64,000 nucleotides of DNA from Rhodospirillaceae bacterium (GTDB lineage: Bacteria; Pseudomonadota; Alphaproteobacteria; UBA6615). Shown here piece by piece: positions 7,894 through 17,221 of this stretch. The stretch is taken from contig JABIVD010000044.1 in assembly GCA_018667335.1 (NCBI GenBank), forward strand, positions 1 to 64,000, given 5' to 3'. Under the pieces are notes generated by a model that was not told where the DNA came from, did no database searches, and was given only the letters and a program-made list of their open reading frames with translations. Made by a program: the position numbers and the translations under genes. Position 1 is the first letter of the stretch. The number at the start of each line of letters is the position of its first letter.

Positions 7894-9102
7894 ATGGAAT
7901 TCCAACTCACCGAAGAACAGCTGCATTGGCGCGCCATCGCGCGCGACTTCACCGAACAGGTGATCAAACCTGACGTGCTGCGCCGGGACAGGCTGCCGAC
8001 GGCCGAGGAGCGAATTCCCTGGGACTGGATCCGCGCGGCGGACGCACTCGGACTGCGCACATTGGGTGTGTCCAAGGAATTTGGCGGCGTCGGTGTCGAC
8101 ATCGCAACCATGTGCATCGTCGGCGAGGAACTCGGCGTGGGTGACCTCGGTTTCGCGGTCATCATGGATCAATGCTGGAAGACGGCACATCTGTTCGCCG
8201 ATGCCATGACGCCGGAACAGCAGCAACGCTTCATCCCGCCCTTCGTCGCGGACCCGGAGGCGACCACCGCCATCGGCATCACCGAAGAAGGTGTCGGCTC
8301 CGATCACCAGGGCTATTACGACTCCCCCGACATCGAGCTGCACATGTCGGCCGTGCGTGACGGTGACGACTATGTGCTGAACGGCACCAAGCGCTACATC
8401 TCAAACGGCTCGATGGCCCGGCTCTATTTCATCATCGCGCGCATCGACAAGACCAAGACCCTCAGCGAGGGCGGCGCGGTGTTCGTCATCCCGCACGACA
8501 CCCCGGGTTTTCGGGCAGGCTTCTTCCACGAGAAGAGCAGCCAGCGCCTGGCGACCAACGGCACCTTCCATCTGGAAGATTGCCGGGTGCCGGTGACAAA
8601 TCTCATGATCGGGGAAGGCATGCTCGGCGAGTTGCGGGGCAAGTATCTGCCCGGCAGCAAGTCAGAGGCCGCCGCCACCGTGCTCGGCGTGGGACGCGCC
8701 GCCTATGAGTATGCCCTCGACTACGCCAAGCAACGGGTGCAGGGCGGCAAGCCCATCATCGAGCATCAGGCCGTCGCGCTGATGCTTGGCCGCATGGCCA
8801 TGTCACTCGACGCCGCGCGCCTGCAAATATGGAAGGCGGCGTGGCTGGCCGATCGCGGCCATCCCGATGCGCGGGTGCATGGGCTGCTGGCCAAGGTCAA
8901 CGCATCGGAAGCGGCATTCGAGACCTGCCGCCTCGCGGCCGAGGTGCTCGGCGGGGCCGGCATCATGCACGAGCATCCGGTCGAAAAGTATCTGCGCGAT
9001 GCGGCAAGCTTCCTGCACTCCGACGGCACCAATCAGCTTTGCCTGCTGCGCGCCGTGCGGGCCATCTCGTCCCAGGACGGCGCCGAGCTCTACGGTTTCT
9101 AA
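7894..9102 (+). CDS. Acyl-CoA dehydrogenase family flavoprotein
   Basis: 402 residues from the ATG at 7894, preceded by GGGGGA; reading further upstream gives no homologous sequence. It has the three-part ACAD fold: helical N-domain (MEFQLTEEQ...), beta domain with YVLNGTKRYISNG, and C-terminal helical domain ending with RDAASFLHSDGTNQLCLLR. The usual Glu of the LEGTNEI segment is replaced at that place by Ser-Asp-Gly-Thr-Asn (HSDGTNQ), so the catalytic base must lie elsewhere (as in isovaleryl-CoA or some dibenzothiophene-type relatives) or be Asp. It is divergent from the MocA-type oxidoreductase and convergent with upp. Confidence 0.9.
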   Translation: MEFQLTEEQLHWRAIARDFTEQVIKPDVLRRDRLPTAEERIPWDWIRAADALGLRTLGVSKEFGGVGVDIATMCIVGEELGVGDLGFAVIMDQCWKTAHLFADAMTPEQQQRFIPPFVADPEATTAIGITEEGVGSDHQGYYDSPDIELHMSAVRDGDDYVLNGTKRYISNGSMARLYFIIARIDKTKTLSEGGAVFVIPHDTPGFRAGFFHEKSSQRLATNGTFHLEDCRVPVTNLMIGEGMLGELRGKYLPGSKSEAAATVLGVGRAAYEYALDYAKQRVQGGKPIIEHQAVALMLGRMAMSLDAARLQIWKAAWLADRGHPDARVHGLLAKVNASEAAFETCRLAAEVLGGAGIMHEHPVEKYLRDAASFLHSDGTNQLCLLRAVRAISSQDGAELYGF

Positions 9103-9149
9103 CAGCGAACGAGCGCTCCGAATGCGTTCGACCCAGACCAGCCCGTCGA

Positions 9150-9779
9150 TCAGGTGGCGTAGCTGCGGTCCCCGGCATCGCCCAGACCCGGGACGATGTA
9201 GCCCTTCTCGTTGAGATGGGTGTCGACCGCCCCGACGAAGACCGGGACATCGGGATGCGCAGCGGACAAGGCCGCCAACCCCTCGGGCGCGGCGAGGATG
9301 CAGATCAGGCTCATGTTCGTCACACCGCGCGCCTTGAGCTGGGTGATCGCGGCGATCGACGAATTGGCGGTCGCAAGCATGGGGTCAACCAGGAGAAGCG
9401 CGCGCTCGGCGATATCGGGCGGCCCATTGAAGTAATACTCAACTGCCTCGAGCGTATCGTGATCCCGGTATATCCCGATATGGCAGACCCCGGCGGTCGG
9501 GATGATTTCCAGGGCGGCATCCAGCATCACGTTGCCCGCCCGCATGATCGAAACCAGCACGGGACCCGGCGTGGCGAGTACGGGGGCAGTCATCTTTGTC
9601 AGGGGGGTTTCGATGTCCCGCGCCGTCAGCTCCAGATCGCGGGTCGCCTCGAACAGCATGAGCTGGGCGATCTCGCGCACCAGAAGACGAAAGATGACGG
9701 ACGGTGTTTCCTTGTCGCGCAGCAGAGAAATCTTGTGCTGCAGCAACGGGTGATCGATCACGGCGGGACTGGACGTCAT
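9150..9779 (-). CDS. upp: Uracil phosphoribosyltransferase
   Basis: 209 residues, the standard length, starting at the ATG with a GAGGGA site six bases upstream. It makes UMP from uracil and PRPP in pyrimidine salvage. Visible family marks are [19 protein letters not shown], the PRPP loop [11 protein letters not shown] and the uracil-binding C-terminus [13 protein letters not shown]. The loop has Ala-Asn where many bacterial enzymes have Gly-Gly. It stands alone, convergent with the acyl-CoA dehydrogenase and divergent from the CoA ligase, with no uracil permease beside it. Confidence 0.95.
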   Translation of the reverse strand: MTSSPAVIDHPLLQHKISLLRDKETPSVIFRLLVREIAQLMLFEATRDLELTARDIETPLTKMTAPVLATPGPVLVSIMRAGNVMLDAALEIIPTAGVCHIGIYRDHDTLEAVEYYFNGPPDIAERALLLVDPMLATANSSIAAITQLKARGVTNMSLICILAAPEGLAALSAAHPDVPVFVGAVDTHLNEKGYIVPGLGDAGDRSYAT

Positions 9780-9927
9780 GGATTTTCCCTCAACAAATAT
9801 TCGCACCCGGATTTAGCCCGACCCGGCGCCAAAATGCGAGAGGCTGGTAACCCCGGTTGCAGAGGCGAGATAGGCTCTGCCATTGTTCGGGCCTCCACAG
9901 ATAGTCCTGCACAACCGACGACGCCCC

Positions 9928-11691
9928 ATGCCCGCCGCCCCCATGTCCGACGACAACAGACTGGCACCCAACCAAATCGAGCGCGAGGATCGGCCCGACG
10001 GCTCCATCTTGCTGCACAACCGCGCACCCCTGCCCGATGTATTGCCCGACCTTCTCGAGCGGTTCGACCATTGGGTGGCCCTAGATCGCGGCGCGGCCTT
10101 CATCAGCGAACGCGAGAACGGCGACATTCAAACGACCAGCTATGGCGCGATGGACGAGTTTTCCGATGCGCTGGCGCAGGATCTCGTCGCACGCGGCCTC
10201 ACGCACGGTGATTGTGTGGCCGTCATCGCGGGTGCCGGGACCTTGCACGCCGCGCTGAAGCTCGCCTGCCTCAAGGCGGGCCTGGTTCATGTCCCGCTGT
10301 CGCCGCTTCTGCTGACATCGGAGCATGGCCGCGACCGGCTGGCGGGCCTGCTCGCCGCCGCGGAACCGCGCCTTACGGTTGTGCAGGCCGAGACGTTGAC
10401 CGGGAAACTGGCGGGTCTGTGCGGAACGGCGGTCGATCCTGTCGAACTGACCAATGTCACGGCCGCCCAGACAGCGTTCGCACGCGCCGCCGTCACGCCA
10501 GACGACTCCGCCGCGATCTATTTCACATCCGGATCCACCGGCGACCCCAAGGGGGTTTCGATAACCCGGCGCATGATCGCGTCCTGCCAGTGCGCCTATG
10601 GCGTTCACTGGCCGTTTCTCGCCGCGCGACGGCCCGCGCTTATCGACTGGCTGCCCTGGCACCATGTCTTCGGCGGTCTCGACAATTTCCACAAGATGGT
10701 CTGGTACGGCGGCGCCTATCATGTGGAGGTACCGCCCGGGCCCGATAATATGGAGGCCCTGGCCACCCGCATCCGGGACGTCCGCCCGACAATCCACATC
10801 AACGTGCCCTATGGCATTGATCTGCTGCTTGATCATCTGGACGGCGACGCGACCACCCGTGCGGCGTTGTTCGAACGCCTCGATCTGATCTTCTTCGCGG
10901 GCGCCGGCATGGGTGCGCAAACCTGGCAACGCATGCAAGCCGCCGTCGCGGCAGGACCCCATGGCCCCGGCGGCCCGCCGCTGGTCCTGTCGGGCTACGG
11001 CGCCACGGAGGCCGGGTCGACCATGTGCCTCGGGCATGAGCCGGCGGGGCGCACGGACGAGATCGGCCTGCCCCTGCCCGGTCACAGTCTGCATCTGGCA
11101 CCGGTCGACGATGCGCTGGAAGTTCGGTTCCGGGGGCCGAATGTGTCACCGGGCTATGTCGGGCCGGATGGCCTCACGCCGGTCTCGCTCGACGAGGAAG
11201 GGTTCCTGCGCACCGGCGATCTCGCCTGCGCGCGACAAGACGGCGCGCCCGAGCACGGCCTCTGTTTCGACGGTCGCCTCGCCGAAGATTTCAAACTCAC
11301 GACGGGAACCCGGGTCAAGGTCGGCGCCCTGCGCCATGCCATCCTGGCGGCATGCGCACCCCATGCGCAGGACGTCGCCATCGCCGGTGCCGGACAGGAC
11401 CGGATTGCCATCATCCTGTTTCCCACGCCAACGACACCGGCTGACGAAAACGACGATCCACAGGCGCGCATGGCCGAGGCGCTTGCCGCCCACAACGCCC
11501 GAATGCCGGCCAGCTCGACTTCCATCTTCCGCGCGGCAATCGCCGATGGGCCGCCGGACCGGGCCGCCGGCGAAATCAACGACAAGGGGCATCTTGTCCA
11601 GAAGGCCTGCCTGCGCAATCGCGCCGACCTGGTGGCACGGCTCTACACAGACCCGCCCGACCCGGTCATCATCTGCCCCGACAACGCCTGA
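9928..11691 (+). CDS. Feruloyl-CoA synthetase-like acyl-CoA ligase (AMP-binding)
   Basis: About 587 residues; starts at 9883, 9928 or 9943 are possible because none has a good ribosome site, and 9928 is chosen. Adenylation motifs are clear: FTSGSTGDPKG (A3), LSGYGATEAG (A5), RTGDLA (A7), GRLAEDFKLTTGT (A8) and a C-terminal Lys region (NDKGHLVQK). DWLPWHHVFGG and EDFKLTTGT are typical of the ferulate/aryl-CoA ligase branch rather than acetyl-CoA synthetases. It would activate an aromatic or substituted acrylic acid to its CoA thioester with ATP. The crotonase gene starts 34 bases downstream on the same strand, the pairing known for coenzyme-A-dependent side-chain removal of ferulate. Confidence 0.87.
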   Translation: MPAAPMSDDNRLAPNQIEREDRPDGSILLHNRAPLPDVLPDLLERFDHWVALDRGAAFISERENGDIQTTSYGAMDEFSDALAQDLVARGLTHGDCVAVIAGAGTLHAALKLACLKAGLVHVPLSPLLLTSEHGRDRLAGLLAAAEPRLTVVQAETLTGKLAGLCGTAVDPVELTNVTAAQTAFARAAVTPDDSAAIYFTSGSTGDPKGVSITRRMIASCQCAYGVHWPFLAARRPALIDWLPWHHVFGGLDNFHKMVWYGGAYHVEVPPGPDNMEALATRIRDVRPTIHINVPYGIDLLLDHLDGDATTRAALFERLDLIFFAGAGMGAQTWQRMQAAVAAGPHGPGGPPLVLSGYGATEAGSTMCLGHEPAGRTDEIGLPLPGHSLHLAPVDDALEVRFRGPNVSPGYVGPDGLTPVSLDEEGFLRTGDLACARQDGAPEHGLCFDGRLAEDFKLTTGTRVKVGALRHAILAACAPHAQDVAIAGAGQDRIAIILFPTPTTPADENDDPQARMAEALAAHNARMPASSTSIFRAAIADGPPDRAAGEINDKGHLVQKACLRNRADLVARLYTDPPDPVIICPDNA

Positions 11692-11725
11692 CCCCCGGCA
11701 ACGCCAACACCAAGGAACCCGGACC

Positions 11726-12538
11726 ATGACCGATGCCCCCGTTCTCCTGATCGATCGCGATCCCGACGATGCGTTCGTGACGCTGACAATGAACCGGCCC
11801 GACAAGCTGAACGCGCTCGATCTGGAGCTGCTCGACGCCATCGATACGGCCGTGCGCGACGCGCAGAAGGACCCCGATATCCGCGCGATCATCCTCACCG
11901 GCGCCGGGCGCGCCTTCACCACCGGGTTCGACCTGGTCAGCGACGACTTCGAGATGGACACGGAAGCCTGGCGCGCCGACATGTCGGCGAATTGCGACCG
12001 GCTGCGGGCGATCTGGAACTCGGAGGTGCCGGTCATTGCCGCCGTCAACGGCTTTGCGCTGGCGGGCGGCCTTGAACTCATGATGTGCTGCGACCTGGCG
12101 CTCGCCGCCGAAGACGCGATGCTCGGAGAGCCCGAGGTACGCCACGCCTCAGGGCCCCCGTCGCTGATGATGCCGTGGACCGTCCCGATCCGGCACGTGC
12201 GCTGGCTGATGTACACCGGCGATATGATCGATGGCCGCGAGGCCGAACGCATTCATCTGGTCAACCGGGCCGTGCCAGGCGATCAGCTGATGGATGAGGC
12301 CCGACGGCTCGCACGCAAGCTGTCACGGATTCCCGGGCCGGCGATCAAGTTCGCCAAGGCCTCGATCAACCACCAGCAGGAGACGGCCGGGCTGACCAGC
12401 TCATGGCTCTACAATGTCGAGGCGATCTCGTCCCTGCATGCCTCACCCCATGGGCGGGAGTGGATGCGCAAGATGCGTGACGAGCCCCTAAAAGACGTGC
12501 TCGCAGAGCGCGAGGCGCCCTTCCGAGATCTGGACTAG
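11726..12538 (+). CDS. Enoyl-CoA hydratase/isomerase (crotonase) family protein
   Basis: 270 residues from the ATG with AAGGA nine bases upstream. The crotonase core is present: oxyanion loop AFTTGFDL and NGFALAGGLELMMCCDL, with the first catalytic Glu in GGLEL and the second in LGEPEVRHASG. The segment after the second Glu (GPPSLMMPW) departs from the usual IPGAGGTQ, so hydratase versus lyase or isomerase activity is uncertain. It directly follows the ferulate-type CoA ligase and is expected to act on its product. It is convergent with the isochorismatase-fold gene, with ten bases between stops. Confidence 0.9.
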   Translation: MTDAPVLLIDRDPDDAFVTLTMNRPDKLNALDLELLDAIDTAVRDAQKDPDIRAIILTGAGRAFTTGFDLVSDDFEMDTEAWRADMSANCDRLRAIWNSEVPVIAAVNGFALAGGLELMMCCDLALAAEDAMLGEPEVRHASGPPSLMMPWTVPIRHVRWLMYTGDMIDGREAERIHLVNRAVPGDQLMDEARRLARKLSRIPGPAIKFAKASINHQQETAGLTSSWLYNVEAISSLHASPHGREWMRKMRDEPLKDVLAEREAPFRDLD

Positions 12539-12548
12539 CGGTTGCCGA

Positions 12549-13175
12549 TCAGCTGTTGCGCCCACGCAGGCGTTCGAACTGGGTCAGGACGGCTTCCGCA
12601 TCCACAACATCGGCATAGCGCCGGTCCACATCGCGCAAATTGGCCTGGTGGGGCTCCTCGTCGTGATCGCCGACACAGTCGGCGGGCACGATGGTCCGGA
12701 AGCCGAGGCTGAAGGCGTCGATCACGGATGCCCTCACACAACCCGACGTGATGCAGCCGGTTACGACGACCGTGTCCACGCCGTGCTTGATCAGGAAGGG
12801 TGCCACCTGGGTGTTGAAGAAGATCGACGGTGCACCCTTCATCACCACCAGATCGGGTTCCGCCGCCGCGATCCGCGGGTCGAGCTCGACCGACGGGTGG
12901 CCGACGACCAGTTCCTCGCGCAGGGGGGCAATCTTCCAGTGGGGCATCGCCGCCTGGGAGTGATAGCCCATCACACAGGCCGCGACCGGGAATCCGCAAT
13001 CCTTTGCGGCCCGGATCACATCCACCGTGCGTTCCACCGCCGCGTCGATCATCGGCGCGCCGCCCATCCGAAAATTCGGGTCGGTGAAGCCGCGCTGAAA
13101 GTCGACGACCACCACCCCGGGGCGCTCACCCCAGCCGACGTCGCCGTCACCATATCCCCGTTCGGCGTAATCCAT
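12549..13175 (-). CDS. Isochorismatase-fold amidohydrolase, N-carbamoylsarcosine amidase-like
   Basis: 208 residues with the cysteine hydrolase triad D25 (VVDFQRGF), K113 (VMKGAPS) and C146 (TSGCVRAS), and the cis-peptide before it (VVTGCITSG). The C-terminal part (NLRDVDRRYADV) resembles N-carbamoylsarcosine amidase and maleamate amidase more than isochorismatase itself. It is divergent from hyuA/hyuB across 123 bases. N-methylhydantoinase makes N-carbamoylsarcosine, which a carbamoylsarcosine amidase splits to sarcosine, carbon dioxide and ammonia, so the neighbours support that function. Related N-carbamoyl amino acids are alternative substrates. Confidence 0.85.
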   Translation of the reverse strand: MDYAERGYGDGDVGWGERPGVVVVDFQRGFTDPNFRMGGAPMIDAAVERTVDVIRAAKDCGFPVAACVMGYHSQAAMPHWKIAPLREELVVGHPSVELDPRIAAAEPDLVVMKGAPSIFFNTQVAPFLIKHGVDTVVVTGCITSGCVRASVIDAFSLGFRTIVPADCVGDHDEEPHQANLRDVDRRYADVVDAEAVLTQFERLRGRNS

Positions 13176-13298
13176 TCTTCAAACTCCGTTGCGTCCCCTG
13201 CGCGGGTGAGAGAGTATTAAAGCATGACGCATCAGGCGCGTCTCGCCGCAGGCAAACGCGAAGCAAAAGCCGCGGTGTTTATTCAGGGGGAAGAGTAA

Positions 13299-15374
13299 AT
13301 GGGTTACCGAATTTCCGTCGATACCGGCGGCACTTTTACTGACATGGTTCTGCTCGATCCGGATGGGAAGTTCCATGTCGGCAAGTCGCTGACAACGCCC
13401 GAGCGCATCTCCGAGGGCATGTTTTCCGCCCTCGACGTGGTGGCCGAAGCCGTCGGAAAATCGACCCAGGATCTGCTCGCCGAGACAGACCTTCTTATCT
13501 ACGGCACGACCCGCGCGACGAACGCCATCGTCACCAAGCAAACCGCACGCACCGCGTTCCTGACGACGACCGGCTTCCGCGATATCCTGGTGTTCAAGGA
13601 GGGCGGCAAGCACGGCCCCCATGACTACAGCTACGATTACCCGCAGCCCTATATTCCGCGACGACGCACCTTCGAGATCAACGAACGCATCGGCGCCTCC
13701 GGCGAGGTCGTCCGCCCCCTCGACAAGGCCCAGGCCCGCGAGGTCATCCAGACCCTCAAGGACAGGGGCTTCGAGGCAATTGCCGTATCGCTGCTCTGGT
13801 CGATCGCGAACAACACCCATGAGGCCAAACTCGGCGAGCTGATCGAGGAGATCATGCCGGACGTGCCCTACACGCTGTCCCATCGGATCGCACCCATCCT
13901 ACGCGAGTACCGCCGCGCCTCGGCGACCGCGATCGATGCCTCACTCAAGCCCCTGATGCAGGCGCATCTGCGCGGGATGCAGACGGATCTTCGCGATATT
14001 GGCTTTACCGGCGACCTGCTGGTGTCCACGTCGGTCGGCGGCTGCCAGGAGGTCGAGACCCTCGTCGAGCGCCCAATCAACACGCTCAAATCCGGGCCGG
14101 CCATGGCGCCGGTCGCCGGGCGCGCCTATTCCGCGCTGGAACGGATGGGCGGCGACGTGATCGTCTGCGACGCGGGCGGCACGACCTTCGATGTCGGCCT
14201 CGTGCGTGACAATCAACTCGTCTATTCCCGCGACAGCTGGCTTGGCCCGCAATGGACCGGCGACATCATCGGCGCCTCGACCGTCGACGTCCGCTCCGTC
14301 GGCGCGGGCGGCGGCTCCATCGCCTGGGTCGATCCCGGCGGGCTCCTGCAGGTCGGCCCCCAATCGGCGGGCTCGGTCCCGGGCCCGGCCTGTTATGGCG
14401 CCGGCGGCACGGAGCCGACAGTGACCGACGCCGCACTGGTGCTCGGTTACATCGACCCTGATTACTTCAACGGCGGACGGCTCACCCTCGATCGCAGTGC
14501 GGCCGAGAAGGTGATCGCGACCCTGGCCAAGACGCTGGGCAAGGAGGTCGACGAGACAGCCCACTCGATCCTGGTCATCGCCAACGAATTGATGATCAAG
14601 GCGATCGGCGAAATCACGGTGAATGACGGCCTCAATCCGCGCGAAAGCGTGATCGTCGCCGGCGGCGGGGCCGCGGGCTTCAACATCATGCCCATCGCCC
14701 ACGAACTCGGCTGCGCCACGGTGATCCTGCCCCAGACGGCGTCGGCCCTGTCGGCCTGCGGCATGCAGTATTCCTCGATCGTCTTCGAGGCGACCCGCAG
14801 CCGGTTTACCGACACCAACGGGTTCGACCGCGACGGGGTAAATTCCGCGCTCGACGAGATCGAGGCCGATCTCATGCAGTTCCGCGACAGCCTGGGAACC
14901 GCGAAGGACGCGACGGTCTCGATCGAATTCTTCGTCGAGGCACGCTATCGCGCCCAGGTCTGGGAACTCGACACCCAGCTGCCCAAGCCACGCCTCGAGA
15001 CCGACGCCGATGTGGACGAGCTGGTCGAGACGTTCCATCTCACCCATGAGCGGGTCTACGCGGTGCGCGATGAGGGCAGCCCGGTGGAATGTGTGAACTG
15101 GAAGGGACGGATATCGATCCGCCCCTTCGATCCACCGCCCTCGCCCGAACCATCGGATGTGCACAACACGCCCACGCCCAACGCCAGCCGCAGCTGCTTC
15201 TTCGGCGGCAGCGACCGCGTGGACACACCCATTTTCCGGGGTGCGAACATGGTGATCGGCGACGAGGTCCAGGGGCCCGCGATCATCGAAGAGCCGACGA
15301 CCACGATCGTCGTCTATCCGGATATGTCGGCGCGCCTGAGCGCGGCCGGCGACTACATCCTCGACTGTCGTTGA
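13299..15374 (+). CDS. hyuA: Hydantoinase/oxoprolinase subunit A (N-methylhydantoinase A-like)
   Basis: 691 residues, full length. The N-terminal ASKHA-type ATPase domain opens with RISVDTGGTFTDMV, followed by STSVGGCQE, KSGPAMAPVAG and the second phosphate loop CDAGGTTFDVG near residue 290; VAGGGAAGF lies near 450. A GGGGGAAGAG ribosome site precedes the ATG by three bases. With subunit B it makes an ATP-driven ring-opening amidohydrolase or, in related families, acetone/acetophenone carboxylase. The presence of a carbamoylsarcosine-amidase-like gene on the other side of the shared promoter favours a hydantoin-type ring as substrate. Confidence 0.93.
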   Translation: MGYRISVDTGGTFTDMVLLDPDGKFHVGKSLTTPERISEGMFSALDVVAEAVGKSTQDLLAETDLLIYGTTRATNAIVTKQTARTAFLTTTGFRDILVFKEGGKHGPHDYSYDYPQPYIPRRRTFEINERIGASGEVVRPLDKAQAREVIQTLKDRGFEAIAVSLLWSIANNTHEAKLGELIEEIMPDVPYTLSHRIAPILREYRRASATAIDASLKPLMQAHLRGMQTDLRDIGFTGDLLVSTSVGGCQEVETLVERPINTLKSGPAMAPVAGRAYSALERMGGDVIVCDAGGTTFDVGLVRDNQLVYSRDSWLGPQWTGDIIGASTVDVRSVGAGGGSIAWVDPGGLLQVGPQSAGSVPGPACYGAGGTEPTVTDAALVLGYIDPDYFNGGRLTLDRSAAEKVIATLAKTLGKEVDETAHSILVIANELMIKAIGEITVNDGLNPRESVIVAGGGAAGFNIMPIAHELGCATVILPQTASALSACGMQYSSIVFEATRSRFTDTNGFDRDGVNSALDEIEADLMQFRDSLGTAKDATVSIEFFVEARYRAQVWELDTQLPKPRLETDADVDELVETFHLTHERVYAVRDEGSPVECVNWKGRISIRPFDPPPSPEPSDVHNTPTPNASRSCFFGGSDRVDTPIFRGANMVIGDEVQGPAIIEEPTTTIVVYPDMSARLSAAGDYILDCR

Positions 15375-15388
15375 GCAGGGAGACCAAG

Positions 15389-17188
15389 ATGTCTGAACCC
15401 GAAACCACCCTCGATCCCATCCTGATCTCCGTCATGGCGAACCGCCTCGACGGCATCGTCAGGGAAATGACCAACACGCTGCTGCGCTCGGCGCGTTCCG
15501 CCGTGATCTCGTCGGCCCGGGATTTCTCCTGTTGCCTGGTAACCGGCAATGACGAGTTGCTCGCGCCCGCCGAAGGCCTGCCGGTACATATCTTCGGCTG
15601 TCACATCCAGACGGCGAACATGCGCGAATATCACAAGGGCGACATCCAGCGCGGCGACGCCTATCTGGACAACGATCCCTATGGCGGCAACACCCACCCT
15701 GCGGACCACACGTTCATGGTGCCGGTCTTCTTCGAGGGCGAGCATCTGTTCACCGCCGTCTCGAAATGCCACATGGCCGATATCGGCAACTCGATCCCGT
15801 CGAGTTACTTCGTGCGTGCGCGCGACGTCTATGAGGAAGGCGCGCTGGTCTTCCCCGGCGTGCGCATTCAGCGCGATTTCAAAAATAATGAAGACATCAT
15901 GCGGATGTGCCGGGCGCGCATCCGGGTGCCCGACCAATGGTATGGCGATTACCTGGCCGGGCTCGGCTCCGCCCGCATCGCGGAACGCCGTCTTGAGACC
16001 TTCTGTGAGAAATACGGCAAGGAGACGGTCAAAGCCTTCATGCGCGAATGGTTCGACTATTCCGAGCGCCGCATGATCGACAATATCCGTCGACTGCCGA
16101 AGGCGCGCCTGGTCAACAAGGGCCGCTCGGACCCGCTGGAAGGCATTCTGCCCGACGGCCTGGAGCTGACGGTGAAGATCGACATCGACCCGGACGAGGG
16201 GAACATTAATGTTGATCTGCGCGACAACCCGCCCTCCGTCGACGCCGGATTGAACACCTCGCTGGGCTCGGCCACGTCGGCCGTGGTGGGCGCGATCTTC
16301 AATGCGCTGGACAAGGATTTGCCACGCAACGAAGGCGCCTTCCGGCGCCTGCACTTCCAATATGCCGAAGACAGCGTCGTCGCGGCGCCGACCTTCCCCC
16401 ACTCCTGCTCGGTCTCGACGACCAATGTGTCGGAACGACTGGTCAACATCACCCAGTCCGCGTTCGCGCAGCTGGGTGACGGCATGGGCCTGTCCGAAGG
16501 TGGCGCGGGGCTCGGCGCCGGGATGGCCGTGATTTCCGGCCAGGATTTGCGGCGCGAGCCCGAGCCCTATGTGAACCGGCTGATGCTGTCGACCAACGGC
16601 GGCCCCGCCAGCGCCGTGGCCGACGGCTGGGTGAACTACGCCATCCCGGTGATCGCCGGGCTGATGTACCGGGACTCGGTCGAAGTGGACGAACTCAAGC
16701 ACCCGATCCGCGTGGAATCACTTACCCTCGTGACCGATTCCGCCGGTGCGGGCCGGCGGCGCGGCGCCCCGGCACAGCAGATCGAGTACGGACCGACACA
16801 TGCACCGATGATGGCCGTGATTTCCTGCGACGGCCAGCACAGCCAGCCACGCGGCGTGCTTGGCGGCCTGCCGGGGACGTCGGGCGAGACATGGCTGATC
16901 GAGGACGAGACCCAGCCGGTACGGCTACCAAACGTGGCCCAAGTCACCATCAATATGGGCCAGCGTGTCCGCGGCCGGGATTCCGCCGGCGGCGGCTACG
17001 GCGACCCGCTCGACCGCGAAACCGAACGGGTGATCGTCGATGTGCTGGAGGGTTGGGAGACCCTCGAGAAGGCGAAAGACATCTACGGCGTGATTTTCAC
17101 CGGCGAGATCGATGACGAGTCACTTGAGGTCGATGAGGCCGCCACGGCGGCGCGTCGCAAGGAGTTGCGCGAGGCCCGGGCGGCCTGA
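15389..17188 (+). CDS. hyuB: Hydantoinase/oxoprolinase subunit B (N-methylhydantoinase B-like)
   Basis: 599 residues from the ATG with AGGGAG six bases upstream and only 14 bases after the hyuA stop. Family marks are the DPILISVMANRLDGIVREM start, the metal-site region DPYGGNTHPADHT near residue 98 and GGGYGDPLDRE near the C-terminus. It forms the catalytic zinc or iron-bearing half of the heteromeric enzyme with HyuA. No third small subunit, as found in acetone carboxylase, follows; this supports a hydantoinase or oxoprolinase over a carboxylase. Confidence 0.93.
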   Translation: MSEPETTLDPILISVMANRLDGIVREMTNTLLRSARSAVISSARDFSCCLVTGNDELLAPAEGLPVHIFGCHIQTANMREYHKGDIQRGDAYLDNDPYGGNTHPADHTFMVPVFFEGEHLFTAVSKCHMADIGNSIPSSYFVRARDVYEEGALVFPGVRIQRDFKNNEDIMRMCRARIRVPDQWYGDYLAGLGSARIAERRLETFCEKYGKETVKAFMREWFDYSERRMIDNIRRLPKARLVNKGRSDPLEGILPDGLELTVKIDIDPDEGNINVDLRDNPPSVDAGLNTSLGSATSAVVGAIFNALDKDLPRNEGAFRRLHFQYAEDSVVAAPTFPHSCSVSTTNVSERLVNITQSAFAQLGDGMGLSEGGAGLGAGMAVISGQDLRREPEPYVNRLMLSTNGGPASAVADGWVNYAIPVIAGLMYRDSVEVDELKHPIRVESLTLVTDSAGAGRRRGAPAQQIEYGPTHAPMMAVISCDGQHSQPRGVLGGLPGTSGETWLIEDETQPVRLPNVAQVTINMGQRVRGRDSAGGGYGDPLDRETERVIVDVLEGWETLEKAKDIYGVIFTGEIDDESLEVDEAATAARRKELREARAA

Positions 17189-17221
17189 CCGACTGCACGT
17201 CCGGAGCCCAGGCGCCGGTGA

